This document shows positions 18,894 to 27,491 of a DNA stretch of 64,000 nt, piece by piece. A program made the position numbers and the translations under genes. The stretch lies in NCBI GenBank assembly GCA_951813855.1, contig OX638380.1, positions 310,001 to 374,000 on the forward strand. The letters run 5' to 3'. The stretch comes from an uncultured Verrucomicrobiae bacterium (GTDB lineage: Bacteria; Verrucomicrobiota; Verrucomicrobiia; Limisphaerales; AAA164-E04). How positions within the stretch are numbered: the first letter of the stretch is position 1; each line of letters begins with the position of its first letter. Under the pieces are notes generated by a model. It searched no databases, was not told the origin of the DNA, and saw only the letters and a list, made by a program, of their open reading frames with translations.

Positions 18894-19322
18894 TCAATAG
18901 TCGAACACCCGGAATCGGCTGCCCGGAAGGAAGGGTACGATATCGCCGCCGCTGAAGCCCAACGTACCGTCGGTGGCGAAGGTCGAATCGGAAAGCAAAT
19001 TAGGACGATAGTTGTCCGGATACTGACCGTATTCCGGGTACAACAAAGGGTCGTAGGACGGGAAGGGAAAGGTAGCCACTTCGTAAGCGCCGACCAAGGT
19101 GCGCTTGGCCGTCCTGCCGACGCCGCGAATGAAACCGGTCGACACCCCTTCTTCCGGGCTGTTCCAAATCGCTTCCTGTTCCATGGAATGACGCAGCTCG
19201 CCCAGACGGCCGGCTTCGGTCAGGTTGGTCAATCCCCGGCCCAATTTTTGTTGCGGCCCTGCACAACCGGCAGACAGGAACACCGCAGTCACGGCCAAAA
19301 CGGCATAATTGAAAAAGCGCAT
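18894..19322 (-). CDS. Exosortase system-associated lipoprotein, TIGR04073-like
   Basis: A 142-residue predicted lipoprotein. Residues 1-20 form a signal ending in the lipobox-like LSAGC, so the mature N-terminus would be Cys20. The rest has KLGRGLTNL near the start and GAYEVATFPFPSYDPLLYPEYGQ further on, both of which I recognise from the TIGR04073 family that occurs in exosortase-bearing Verrucomicrobia and relatives. Function is unknown. The exosortase itself lies about 29 kb away (47733-48701). It sits between tatC (70 bp upstream) and ispE (68 bp downstream), all on the minus strand. The family call relies on remembered consensus and is moderately sure. Confidence 0.72.
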   Translation of the reverse strand: MRFFNYAVLAVTAVFLSAGCAGPQQKLGRGLTNLTEAGRLGELRHSMEQEAIWNSPEEGVSTGFIRGVGRTAKRTLVGAYEVATFPFPSYDPLLYPEYGQYPDNYRPNLLSDSTFATDGTLGFSGGDIVPFLPGSRFRVFDY

Positions 19323-19392
19323 ATAATCCCTCCCCGCAGAGTGCCGGCTTCCGGCTCCGAAGTAAAGTCAAAAAATGCCCGAATCTCCGATT

Positions 19393-20421
19393 TTACTCCT
19401 CGACCGCTTCTTCCTGTTTTTCCCAAAACCGGGAAATGAACACGCTCAACTCGTAAAGGAATTGCAGGGGGACGGCGATCATCAAGAGGGTAAAGGGATC
19501 GGCGGTAGGCGTCACCACCGCGCAGATGAACAAATTGATGATCACCCAATAAGGGCGAAACTTGATCAATTTTCCGTAATCCAGGACTCCCGCCTTGACC
19601 ATCGTCAACAAGATCACCGGCAATTGAAAACTCAACCCCATGACCAGCATCAGTTTGCAGACGAAACTGATATAATCCTCGGCCCGCCATTCGTCGGCAG
19701 CGAAGCCCATCCATTGGGAAAAGCTCACGGTCGCCAGCAAGGCGATCTGCATCACGACGAAATAGCAAAACGCGATTCCCAGAATAAACAGCCCGGCCCC
19801 GAAACCGGCCGTCTGATACAGAAACCGCTTTTCGTGAACGTGCAAAGCGGGCAACACGAATTGGCCGACGAAAAAAATCACCAAGGGCGCCGAAATGACG
19901 AGTCCGCCGTAGAGCATCAATTGGAACGCGACCATGAAGGCGCCGATGGGACTGTAATTTTTAAGCGCCACGGCGGTTTTGGCGGCCGGGTCGAGATTGG
20001 AGGATTCCAGTTCGGCCACCATCACCACGTTGGTGCCGATCGTCCGAAACCGCAGATTGACTCGGGACGCGGATTCGAGTTCCAAAGGTATTAGGTTGGT
20101 GGCCACGGTTTCGGGAAAAAAGGCCAGCCGCTGATCCTCCAGATAGATTCCGACGTTTTTAGTTCCCTCCAAGTATTGGGAACTGCGCAACGGCCAAGTC
20201 AGGAAGGAGACCAGATAATTACTGGCCATCAGGCAGACGATCATGCAAATCACTACGGCGGATACGCATTTGATCAGCATCCACCGGAGATCTTCGAGAT
20301 GCTCCAGGAAAGTTTTGACGGGGCCGCCTCCGTCGTCCCCGTCGTCCTCGGCCGGACCTTCCTCAAGGCCGGGTTCCTGGGAAACGGTATCCTCTTCGGA
20401 GGGATACTCGAAATCGGACAT
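19393..20421 (-). CDS. tatC: Twin-arginine translocase subunit TatC with enlarged first periplasmic loop
   Basis: A 342-residue six-helix TatC, which recognises twin-arginine signals. The hallmark FLEHLEDLR, with the signal-binding glutamate, is at residues 38-46 after an acidic N-terminal extension. The helices and C-terminal FRPYWVIINLFICAVVTPTADPF follow normally. The chain is about 90 residues longer than E. coli TatC. Besides the N-terminal extension, roughly 65-70 extra residues lie between the first and second transmembrane helices (about 80-160). This segment is polar and predicted periplasmic. It is 44 bp downstream of tatA. Confidence 0.93.
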   Translation of the reverse strand: MSDFEYPSEEDTVSQEPGLEEGPAEDDGDDGGGPVKTFLEHLEDLRWMLIKCVSAVVICMIVCLMASNYLVSFLTWPLRSSQYLEGTKNVGIYLEDQRLAFFPETVATNLIPLELESASRVNLRFRTIGTNVVMVAELESSNLDPAAKTAVALKNYSPIGAFMVAFQLMLYGGLVISAPLVIFFVGQFVLPALHVHEKRFLYQTAGFGAGLFILGIAFCYFVVMQIALLATVSFSQWMGFAADEWRAEDYISFVCKLMLVMGLSFQLPVILLTMVKAGVLDYGKLIKFRPYWVIINLFICAVVTPTADPFTLLMIAVPLQFLYELSVFISRFWEKQEEAVEE

Positions 20422-20465
20422 GAACGAAACGAACCGAAACCGGAACTGATTCGAAAGAAAGAATT

Positions 20466-20789
20466 CTAGCCCTGATTCTTATCCCGTTTCGAAGGAACGG
20501 GTTCGGGATTCAACGGCGAAGAGACCGGCGGCGTTTCCGTCGATTTCGGTTTGGACGCCCTCCGGGAACCGGGGAACTCCGCCCCCTCGTCGACGTTGTC
20601 GATCGCCCGCTGCATATCGCTCTGGACGTCGCGAGTGGCCTTCTTGAACTCCTTGATCCCCTGGCCCAATCCCTTGGCCAGCTCGGGTAATTTCTTCGCT
20701 CCGAAAAATATCAGGATCACCACGAGGATCAGGATCATTTCCCCGCCGCCGGGCATCGTAAAGGCAAATAACTCAGCATTCATATCCAT
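20466..20789 (-). CDS. tatA: Twin-arginine translocase subunit TatA/TatB-type
   Basis: A 107-residue Tat pore-forming subunit. It has a short N-terminal segment, one transmembrane helix (MILILVVILIFF, about 18-29), the FGAKKLPELAKGLGQGIKEFKKA hinge and amphipathic helix split over about 29-51, and a polar Pro/Ser tail. The FGxxKLPEL motif favours TatA over TatB. No second tatA/B gene is visible, so this protein may serve both roles, as in minimal TatAC systems. It precedes tatC by 44 bp; a 200-bp gap separates it from pal upstream. Confidence 0.92.
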   Translation of the reverse strand: MDMNAELFAFTMPGGGEMILILVVILIFFGAKKLPELAKGLGQGIKEFKKATRDVQSDMQRAIDNVDEGAEFPGSRRASKPKSTETPPVSSPLNPEPVPSKRDKNQG

Positions 20790-20989
20790 CGCCGTTCAAA
20801 TCGTACCCGCTGGCCGGCTGTCGGTAAAGTCTCAATCTCCGATCCCGAATCCGGAGTCCCGGCCTCGCGGCCGCTACTCCTCGTGATGCACCGACGACTC
20901 TCCGGCCATCCCCGGCACCGGCGACATCTTATCCGACATTCGTCCGCCGGTAAAGCCCATCCTTGGATTTCGTGCCGAAGCGAAGATCC

Positions 20990-21685
20990 TTAGGGCCGCA
21001 ACAGAATGAATTCGCCGCGGCGATTCATAGCGTAGGCGTTGGAATTCATGCCCTCGACCGCCGGCCGGTCCTCTCCCCAACTCTCGGTAGTGATCCGGTC
21101 GGAAGACACTCCCATCTGGACCAACAACTCGCGCAGGGACAAAGCTCGCCGCTCGCCCAAGGCCCGGTTATACTCGTCGGTTCCCCGTTCGTCGCAATGA
21201 CCCTCGATCTTGACATACAATCCGTCGTCGGCCATGAGATAATCGGCGACCGCTTCCACCTTCGCCATCTCCTGAGATACGATGCCGGATCGGTCGAATC
21301 CGAAGTGAACCGTGTACCGGGCCAACGTCTCGCGGTCCGGGGTCATCCCGGCCATCGCGCCACGCGGCGGCAGAACGCTCTCGCCTTCGCCGAATTGGCC
21401 GAAATTTCCTCCGTCCGTTAAATTCCCCATCCCTCCGGACCCTAAGGCGCCGTCGGGGTCCAAAATCAGCCCGCCGCCAGGTCCGCCGGCACCGCCCGCG
21501 CCTCCCGGTCCTCCGGAGGCGCCCGGCAAGGGAGTATCCAATAAACCGGCGGGGTCGGCTCCGCCGACGATTACTCCTTCGTTACCGGGAATCTTGGTCG
21601 TCCCCTTGGGCGTTTTACGGCAACCGGCGACGAGTATCAGCAATATCAACAGTACGGAGATTCGGAACAGAACGTGTTGGTTCAT
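20990..21685 (-). CDS. pal: Peptidoglycan-associated lipoprotein Pal
   Basis: A 231-residue outer-membrane lipoprotein. The signal ends at lipobox LVAGC (mature Cys22). A Gly/Pro-rich linker (about 55-95) leads to a C-terminal OmpA-like domain from residue ~120. That domain has VHFGFDRSGI, IEGHCDERGTDEYNRALGERRA and an Asp/Arg arrangement typical of diaminopimelate binding. Pal bridges the outer membrane and peptidoglycan and is pulled by Tol. It is last in tolQRAB-pal, 39 bp after tolB. The glycine-rich linker is unusual for Pal. Confidence 0.93.
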   Translation of the reverse strand: MNQHVLFRISVLLILLILVAGCRKTPKGTTKIPGNEGVIVGGADPAGLLDTPLPGASGGPGGAGGAGGPGGGLILDPDGALGSGGMGNLTDGGNFGQFGEGESVLPPRGAMAGMTPDRETLARYTVHFGFDRSGIVSQEMAKVEAVADYLMADDGLYVKIEGHCDERGTDEYNRALGERRALSLRELLVQMGVSSDRITTESWGEDRPAVEGMNSNAYAMNRRGEFILLRP

Positions 21686-21724
21686 CGGCTTGTCGAATTA
21701 TGATCGAGTAAGTGTAACATAGTC

Positions 21725-22918
21725 CTAGCGAGACCAAGCGGGTTGCGAACTCCTACCCGAAATACGGGTTATATCTTTGGTCCTGCAGGTTAAAACGTCA
21801 AGGATAGAAAGAGATTTGAGCCCGTTTCGCTTGCGCATAAACACCAAATTCCGGGAGTTGGGAGCCCAAGACGGATCTTCTCCCTGCGACAAAACCACCG
21901 CTTGGCCGCCGGTGGCGGGAACGACGCAAATCCGGAACTGACTACCGAGCATCGCCGTGAAGGCGATCCATTTGCCGTCCGGCGACCAATCGGCCTCCGA
22001 TTGCACCCCGCTCACTCCGGATATCCGGAGTCGGCGAATGTCTCCCGAAACCGGGTCGACGAGATAAAGCCGGGCGCCTCCTCCCGACGCCGAGGTAAAA
22101 CAGATCGACTTGCCGTCAGGCGCCCATGTCGGACAGGCCTCCTCCTCCCGGCTCCGGGTCAACCGCTTCAAGTTTTTGCCGTCCGCGTCGGCGACATACA
22201 AATCTGGACTGCCACCCTTGCTGAGAATCATGGCCATCCGCCGGCCGTCGGGCGACAAGGCCACGCTAGTGTTCAATCCCGAATACTGGGAAACCACGTC
22301 CCGTTTGCCGGAGCGCAAGTCATGCGAAAAAATATCCGGGCCGCCCATCTTGTAGGAAGTGTAGAAGACTTTCAATTCTTTCGGCATCCAGGCCGGTGCC
22401 GCCACGTTGGAACGATCGCGAGTGATCGGCGTCGCCTGAAACCCGTCGAAATCGGCGATATATATTTCCGGGATTCCGTTGGAATCCGCGTGTTTGTAGG
22501 CGATGCGAGTCAGCGCTATCCCTTGTTGCCCGAAAACTTTCTCGACGACGGTGTTAGCCAGGAAATGCGCTTCGCGACGCGTGGCGGTCGGCGAGGGTCC
22601 GGTCCAATTGAACAACACCCGTTCCTTGCTGCCGAGCCGATCGATCAACCGGGCGTTCAACTGAGCTCCGCCGCCGCCGACCAGCGCGAATTTACCCTGC
22701 CCCGACGGAACGACCTCCCACCCCATCACTTCCAAATCGAAGGTGAGCACTTTCCTAATCGTCGGAGAATAACCCTTCAGTTCGATCGGCACCGGATCGC
22801 TGCCCGTCAACAGCGTCCGCTCCAAATCGATCTCGCTTTGTCCCAGGCCATCGATTCCCGAGAAGAAAACGCTCCCCCCGAGACTCAAACAAACTACTAG
22901 AATGTGCTTAACGGTCAT
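21725..22918 (-). CDS. tolB: Tol-Pal system beta-propeller protein TolB
   Basis: A 397-residue periplasmic protein. It has a signal peptide (about 1-25), an N-terminal domain (about 30-135), then a six-bladed WD-like propeller with repeating S/A-PDG motifs (VALSPDGRRMAMI, PTWAPDGKSICFT, ADWSPDGKWIAFT). TolB contacts Pal and the TolA-driven trans-envelope system that constricts the outer membrane during division. It lies 17 bp downstream of tolA and 39 bp upstream of pal, which fixes its identity beyond generic propellers. Confidence 0.93.
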   Translation of the reverse strand: MTVKHILVVCLSLGGSVFFSGIDGLGQSEIDLERTLLTGSDPVPIELKGYSPTIRKVLTFDLEVMGWEVVPSGQGKFALVGGGGAQLNARLIDRLGSKERVLFNWTGPSPTATRREAHFLANTVVEKVFGQQGIALTRIAYKHADSNGIPEIYIADFDGFQATPITRDRSNVAAPAWMPKELKVFYTSYKMGGPDIFSHDLRSGKRDVVSQYSGLNTSVALSPDGRRMAMILSKGGSPDLYVADADGKNLKRLTRSREEEACPTWAPDGKSICFTSASGGGARLYLVDPVSGDIRRLRISGVSGVQSEADWSPDGKWIAFTAMLGSQFRICVVPATGGQAVVLSQGEDPSWAPNSRNLVFMRKRNGLKSLSILDVLTCRTKDITRISGRSSQPAWSR

Positions 22919-22935
22919 TCGTTTCCTTCGACGGA

Positions 22936-23829
22936 TTATCCGTCCTTCAAATTAAAATTGATCACGAAGGTTCGATCGGTTTCCGAAGATCCCGAAGGGG
23001 GTTTATCTCCGATTTTCCGGACTCGGTCCATAGCGTCACGAACCGAACGATCCAGTTCGACCAAGCCGGAAGGTTTAACGATTTTGGCCGATTTGATGGA
23101 ACCGTCTAAAGCTAGAATCACCTGCACTTTAACGACCGCTCCCCGTTGCATGCTCCCGCCCGGTTTGATCCAGGCGTCGTCGTAGGCTTGCTGGATCATG
23201 GCCTTGCAATTCTCCAGGCTGATGCCTTCGATCGCTCCGGCGGCCACCTCGGTTCGTCGGGTTAAATCGGCGCCCAAAGCTTGAATCGAGTCGTTCAAGG
23301 CTTTCTGCCGTTGGGCGGCTTGTTCGCGTCGGCGAGCTTCCTGCGCTTCCCGCCGCTTCCGTTGCTCTTCTTTCTGAGCAGCCAGATCGGGATCTGGTTT
23401 GTTCTTCGCGTCGAAATTGATCTTGATTTCCGGCTTGGGTTCCGGTTTCGGTTTCGGTTTGGGCTTAGGTTCTGGCTTGGGTTTCGGTTTAGGCTTAGGT
23501 TCCGGTTTAGGTTCGGGCTTTGGTGCCGGCTTAGGTTCCGGTTTAGGTTCGGGCTTTGGTGCCGGCTTAGGTTCAGGTTTGGGTTCCGGTTTCGGTTGTG
23601 GTTTGGGAGGTTCGGATCTAACCTGTTCGATCGGCGGCGCCGGTTCCGGCAATCTCGGTTCTTGTTTCTCCCGCAAGGCCGCTTCCACCGCGGAAACCGA
23701 TACGAGTTTGATCACCTGGAGCTTCTTGATCTCCTTTTCCGGCTCGGGTTGCCGATTCGAAATCAGCAGTAATGCCACCAAAAAACCCGTGTGGATAATC
23801 GCCGAAAACAGGACGTTGCCTTTTCTCAT
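22936..23829 (-). CDS. tolA: TolA/TonB-like energy-transducing protein
   Basis: A 297-residue protein with one N-terminal transmembrane helix (about 7-24). A highly repetitive KPEP/KPAP region (about 75-140) follows, then a Lys/Arg/Glu/Gln-rich helical segment ([20 protein letters not shown]). The C-terminal TonB/TolA-type domain (about 200-297) has [23 protein letters not shown]. Position between tolR and tolB supports TolA. The C-terminal domain is TonB-like in sequence. It would couple the TolQR proton motor to TolB/Pal across the periplasm. A 142-bp gap separates it from tolR upstream. Confidence 0.88.
   Translation of the reverse strand: MRKGNVLFSAIIHTGFLVALLLISNRQPEPEKEIKKLQVIKLVSVSAVEAALREKQEPRLPEPAPPIEQVRSEPPKPQPKPEPKPEPKPAPKPEPKPEPKPAPKPEPKPEPKPKPKPKPEPKPKPKPKPEPKPEIKINFDAKNKPDPDLAAQKEEQRKRREAQEARRREQAAQRQKALNDSIQALGADLTRRTEVAAGAIEGISLENCKAMIQQAYDDAWIKPGGSMQRGAVVKVQVILALDGSIKSAKIVKPSGLVELDRSVRDAMDRVRKIGDKPPSGSSETDRTFVINFNLKDG
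23493..23600 (-). repeat. 36-bp tandem repeats in tolA coding the KPEP spacer
   Basis: A 36-bp unit (twelve residues of KPEP/KPAP type) recurs at 23493, 23529 and 23565. The first two copies are essentially identical, and degenerate 6-bp and 18-bp KP-coding repeats extend on both sides. This suggests recent unit duplication that sets the length of the periplasm-spanning rod. Confidence 0.8.
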
Positions 23830-23971
23830 ACTCCCTCCTGCCGCCCACCGCCCTCGATAGGGTGCCTTCCTGTTATCCGATAATACGCCGGGGCCATGGG
23901 ATCCGTTCCTCCTTGAGCTACTCGAACTATCTTCATTCGCGGCCTCGCAACGTCATGATCCTGTTCTTTGG

Positions 23972-24382
23972 CTATTCGTTTTCGAAGCGAAATGAAAACG
24001 AAGTAACCCCCGCTTTAGTCAGACGGTTGACGACGGCCATGCCGGTGCCCCATTGCGATACCATGTCGCCCCGAGTGTAGATAATGAGTTCGGGATTGTC
24101 GCGATGCTGTTTCACCAACTCCGCGATCAACGCGTCGAGTTCCATGGCCTGTTTGTCCAGATAGTAAACGCCTGCCGGATCGAAATCCACGATCCGGACG
24201 TTCTCCGGATTGACTTCCCCGTCGGCTTCGCCGCCCTTGGGCAAATTCAATTGGATTCCCTGGTCCAGCAACGGGGTCGTGATCATGAAGATGATCAACA
24301 AGACAAAGGCGAGATCCAGCAACGGGGTGACATTGATATCGCTCAAGGTCACCAAATTGTTTTGCTGGGAAAATCTTCGCAT
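23972..24382 (-). CDS. tolR: TolR/ExbD-family biopolymer transport protein
   Basis: A 136-residue protein with one transmembrane helix near residues 19-38. It contains the critical Asp of the ExbD/TolR family in NVTPLLDLAFVLLIIF, which is part of the proton path. A periplasmic domain ends in a TKAGVTSFSFRFENE-like tail. It lies 13 bp downstream of tolQ and is co-directional with tolA and tolB, so TolR is preferred over ExbD. Confidence 0.93.
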   Translation of the reverse strand: MRRFSQQNNLVTLSDINVTPLLDLAFVLLIIFMITTPLLDQGIQLNLPKGGEADGEVNPENVRIVDFDPAGVYYLDKQAMELDALIAELVKQHRDNPELIIYTRGDMVSQWGTGMAVVNRLTKAGVTSFSFRFENE

Positions 24383-24395
24383 CGCTCCGTCGCCG

Positions 24396-25100
24396 CTAGT
24401 TTTCAGTCAAGTAATCGACTTCCATCCGGGACATGAGTTCGTGAGCGTAATTGTCCAGTTCGACGGTCAGCACCCGTAAATGATGCAGTAACCAGTTGTA
24501 ACCGAACATGGAAGGGATAGCTACCAGCAGGCCGGCTACCGTCGTGACCAAGGCGGCCGCGACCCCGGGCGCCATGGTCGTCAATTGAGCGTTGCCCTCC
24601 TGAGCCACGCTCGCGAAGGTGCTCATCACGCCCCATACAGTGCCCAACAAACCCAAAAAGGGAGCTCCGCTGACCGCGTTCGCCAGCAGGATCAAATTCG
24701 ACTCGAGCTTGAGCGATTCCTCGGCGACGGTCCGTTCCAGCACGCGCCGGACGTGCTCCATGCTGCGCGCCCCTACCTGCAGTTTTTCCGGCTCGGCCGC
24801 TTCGCCTTCGGATTGCCGTTTGATGCCCCGCTTCAACTCGTGGCAGCCCGAAAGATACACCGTGTATAGCGGACAATCGTCCACCTTAGGCTTGCGTTCG
24901 AAAATGGAAAGCAGGCCTTCTTCCCCGCGAAATCTCTCGATAAAACTCCGATTGAGCCGGGTGGCGCGGCGCATCTGACCCGCCTTGGACGCCATGACGC
25001 TCCAGGCGAAGATCGAAAACAGCACCAACAGTAAAATGATGGCTTTGCCTTCCGGCCGCGCCTGATCCCATACGAATACCAATTCCAGTTCGGATGACAT
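24396..25100 (-). CDS. tolQ: TolQ/ExbB-family proton-channel protein
   Basis: A 234-residue inner-membrane protein with three transmembrane helices (about 20-40, 135-155, 170-195). The family core is APFLGLLGTVWGVMSTFASVA followed by ApGVAAALVTTVAGLLVAIPS. Together with TolR it forms the proton-driven motor that energises TolA. I use the ATG at 25100; a TTG two codons upstream is an alternative. It is first of the tol-pal genes, with a 125-bp upstream gap in which a promoter-like pair is seen. Confidence 0.93.
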   Translation of the reverse strand: MSSELELVFVWDQARPEGKAIILLLVLFSIFAWSVMASKAGQMRRATRLNRSFIERFRGEEGLLSIFERKPKVDDCPLYTVYLSGCHELKRGIKRQSEGEAAEPEKLQVGARSMEHVRRVLERTVAEESLKLESNLILLANAVSGAPFLGLLGTVWGVMSTFASVAQEGNAQLTTMAPGVAAALVTTVAGLLVAIPSMFGYNWLLHHLRVLTVELDNYAHELMSRMEVDYLTEN

Positions 25101-25152
25101 GAGCAATTAATTCACGCCTGAGCAGCGATTAAGTCTGACTCCACAGCCTATA

Positions 25153-25181
25153 CTGTTAGTCCAGAATTCGCCTCGGGTCAA
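25153..25181 (-). promoter_or_regulatory. Candidate sigma-70-like promoter for tolQRAB-pal
   Basis: Read on the minus strand, TTGACC (25181-25176) is followed after 17 bp by TAACAG (25158-25153), 52 bp before the tolQ ATG. The -35 matches consensus at five of six positions; the -10 is weak. A run of T residues precedes the -35 box. Verrucomicrobial promoter rules are poorly known, so this is tentative. Confidence 0.3.
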
Positions 25182-25231
25182 AAAAAACTTTGCTCGTCAG
25201 CCGATCTGCCAGTGATTTCGATGTCCCCGCC

Positions 25232-26806
25232 TTACTGTTTCTCGGGAACGGGGTTCCCCTCGTTCGGTTCGGTTCCGGAAATTTCGCCGGCGCGATAACT
25301 GGCCACCACCCACTCGCTCAATACCCGTTCGGGATCGTCCACGGCCTCCTGGTCCAACTCGAACTCCTGCCGCCCCGTATTGCGGAAGATCAGTTTGAGG
25401 CCGAATTGATAGTCCTTGAATTGAGTCCGGCAAATCTCCTCGACCGGAGTTTTTTCCGCAACGGAACGAGTCAACAAGCGGCGAACGCCCGATTCGGTGA
25501 AGCGCAAGGTCAGTTGGTGCGATTCTTGAAACTGCCGGACGAACTCTTCCAACGCCTGGCGGACATCGCGCAAATCCGGGTTGTCGGACGTTCGCAGCAT
25601 CGCCGCCAACTGCCGTTCCGAATCGTCAATCACTTCAGGGGTTACGGCGAAACACCGGATGGTGCTGTCGGAGAGTTCGTACTTGAAATTCCGGAAGATG
25701 CGCTCACAGACGGTCATCAGCCCCCGGGCGCCCGTTTTCTCCTGAGCCGCTTGGGCCGCAATCCGGCGCAACGCTTCGTCGCTGAATTTCGCCTCGATGC
25801 CGTAGGCGGAAAAATCGGCCTCGTATTGGCGCACGATGCTGCCTTCGGATTTTTTCAGGATTTCATACAGATCGTCCTCTCCCAACGGCTGGCACACGAC
25901 CCGCACCGGCAAGCGGCCCATGAATTCGGGCTCGAATCCGTACTTGATCAGGTCTCGTGTATTCACTTCGTCCAACAGGTTCGGGGAAACGACGGCTTCG
26001 GGACGTGAAGCGGCGGCGAACCCGACCGAGGAATCCTGCAACCGCTTTTCGATGATCTTGTCCAAGCCGTCGAACACGCCGCTCACGATAAACAGGATGT
26101 GCCCGGTGTTGATGCGATTCTCGGTTTTCCGCCCGGATTGCATTTCCATGATCGCCTGAAACTGCCCGGCCACGTCCTGTTGCGAACGAACCGGCACCTC
26201 GGTGTCTTCCATCAATTTGAGCAGATTGGTCTGCACTCCCAATCCGCCCACGTCCATGCGATTGGCTTTGTCGGTGCGGGCGATCTTGTCGATCTCGTCG
26301 ATGTAAATGATGCCGAACTGGGCTTTGCGAACGTCGCCGTCGGCCCGGCGGTACAGTTCCCGAACCAGATCCTCGACGTCGCCTCCGACATAACCGGTAT
26401 CCGAAAATTTGGTCGCGTCTCCTTTGACGAACGGAACGCCGATCAATTTCGCCAGGCTCCGGATCAAATAGGTTTTTCCGATGCCCGTGGGGCCGAGCAG
26501 CAGAATATTCTGTTTGGCGTAATCCGTCGGCGAGTTGCCTTCCAGGGATAACCTGACGTGGTGGTAGTGATCGCACAGCGCGACGCTCAGCACCTTTTTC
26601 GCCTCTTCTTGGCGAATGACGTAACGGTCCAGGTATTGCTTGACCTGCTTAGGCCGGTAATCGAACGCGAACGCCGGCGGTTCCTCCGCGGGAGGTTCCG
26701 GCGGTTCCCCGGTCTCGTCTTTTTGAACGGCGCCGGCCGGCCGGTCCATATCGGATATCCGCCGGAACAAATCCTCGAACTGCTTTTGAAAATCTTCGGG
26801 TTTCAT
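25232..26806 (-). CDS. ClpX-like AAA+ ATPase lacking the zinc domain, with C-terminal extension
   Basis: A 524-residue AAA+ protein closest to ClpX. Walker A GPTGIGKT is at 105-112, Walker B IIYIDEID at 166-173, the GYVGGDVED pore segment at 138-146, and sensor-2 GARGL at 359-363. The loop that docks ClpX to ClpP (IGF in E. coli) appears as VGF at 261-263, so ClpP binding is plausible. The N-terminal ~50 residues are acidic and Pro-rich and contain no Cys4 zinc-binding domain. After about residue 400 there is a ~120-residue extension not found in ClpX. It follows coaE after 19 bp. It is probably an unfoldase with different adaptors from canonical ClpX. Confidence 0.85.
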   Translation of the reverse strand: MKPEDFQKQFEDLFRRISDMDRPAGAVQKDETGEPPEPPAEEPPAFAFDYRPKQVKQYLDRYVIRQEEAKKVLSVALCDHYHHVRLSLEGNSPTDYAKQNILLLGPTGIGKTYLIRSLAKLIGVPFVKGDATKFSDTGYVGGDVEDLVRELYRRADGDVRKAQFGIIYIDEIDKIARTDKANRMDVGGLGVQTNLLKLMEDTEVPVRSQQDVAGQFQAIMEMQSGRKTENRINTGHILFIVSGVFDGLDKIIEKRLQDSSVGFAAASRPEAVVSPNLLDEVNTRDLIKYGFEPEFMGRLPVRVVCQPLGEDDLYEILKKSEGSIVRQYEADFSAYGIEAKFSDEALRRIAAQAAQEKTGARGLMTVCERIFRNFKYELSDSTIRCFAVTPEVIDDSERQLAAMLRTSDNPDLRDVRQALEEFVRQFQESHQLTLRFTESGVRRLLTRSVAEKTPVEEICRTQFKDYQFGLKLIFRNTGRQEFELDQEAVDDPERVLSEWVVASYRAGEISGTEPNEGNPVPEKQ

Positions 26807-26825
26807 GCTGATTGAGCGCTCGGGC

Positions 26826-27485
26826 TCACGCCTCGGTCCGGCGGTCCGCCGCCGGTGACTCCTGTTCGGGAACGCCGGCCGTCCAGAGCGCCACGGCTTC
26901 CACCTGCCGCTCCACCGCCGCTCGCGAACAACTGGTCCAGATCACCCGGTCCGCCAACGCCGTTTTACGGGCGATATCCCACTGAGCCCCGATGCGATTG
27001 CGGCTCTGCAGTTCGCTCCAACCCCTCGCCTTCAGGCGTTCGAGTTGATCTTCCTCCCGGCAGGCCACGCAAACCACCCCGTCGAATTCCGCCTCGGCTC
27101 CGATCTCGTATAACAAGGGTATCGCCACGAACGCCGGCGTCCGGCCGCGAGCGGCCAATTCGACCTTCCGTTCCTGCCACCTCCGGCGAATCGAAGGATG
27201 CAGAATCCGCTCCAACTCCCGCTGCCGGGCCTCGTCGGCAAACACGAGATCGGCCAATTTTCCGCGATCCAACCGTCCCGGCGCAACGAAGACTTCTGCG
27301 CCGAAAGTCCGCTCGATCGCCGGCAACGCCGCTCCCTCCGGCCCGGTCAATTCCCGGGCCAGATCGTCGGTGTCCACCACCGGAAAACCGCGCGCCGCCA
27401 ACTCGGCGGAAACCGTCGATTTCCCCATCCCGACTCCCCCCGTAAGGCCGACGGTTTTCACCCCGCGAACCGGAAGCGGCGCCAC
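26826..27485 (-). CDS. coaE: Dephospho-CoA kinase
   Basis: A 219-residue P-loop kinase that phosphorylates the ribose 3'-OH of dephospho-CoA, the last step of coenzyme A synthesis. It has GLTGGVGMGKSTV at 13-25, FPVVDTDDLARELTGPEG for the substrate site, and the lid/helix region with HPSIRRRW. The frame opens with GTG at 27485; a second GTG at 27461 (VKTVGLTGG) would give a more typical start. It lies 6 bp after the subtilase gene and 19 bp before the ClpX-like gene. Confidence 0.93.
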   Translation of the reverse strand: MAPLPVRGVKTVGLTGGVGMGKSTVSAELAARGFPVVDTDDLARELTGPEGAALPAIERTFGAEVFVAPGRLDRGKLADLVFADEARQRELERILHPSIRRRWQERKVELAARGRTPAFVAIPLLYEIGAEAEFDGVVCVACREEDQLERLKARGWSELQSRNRIGAQWDIARKTALADRVIWTSCSRAAVERQVEAVALWTAGVPEQESPAADRRTEA

Positions 27486-27491
27486 GGGCGC

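Noticed and set aside
25182..25190. A-run (T-run on the minus strand) after the ClpX-like gene as a terminator
   Set aside because: No stable G+C-rich hairpin precedes it; it more likely belongs to the promoter region of tolQ.
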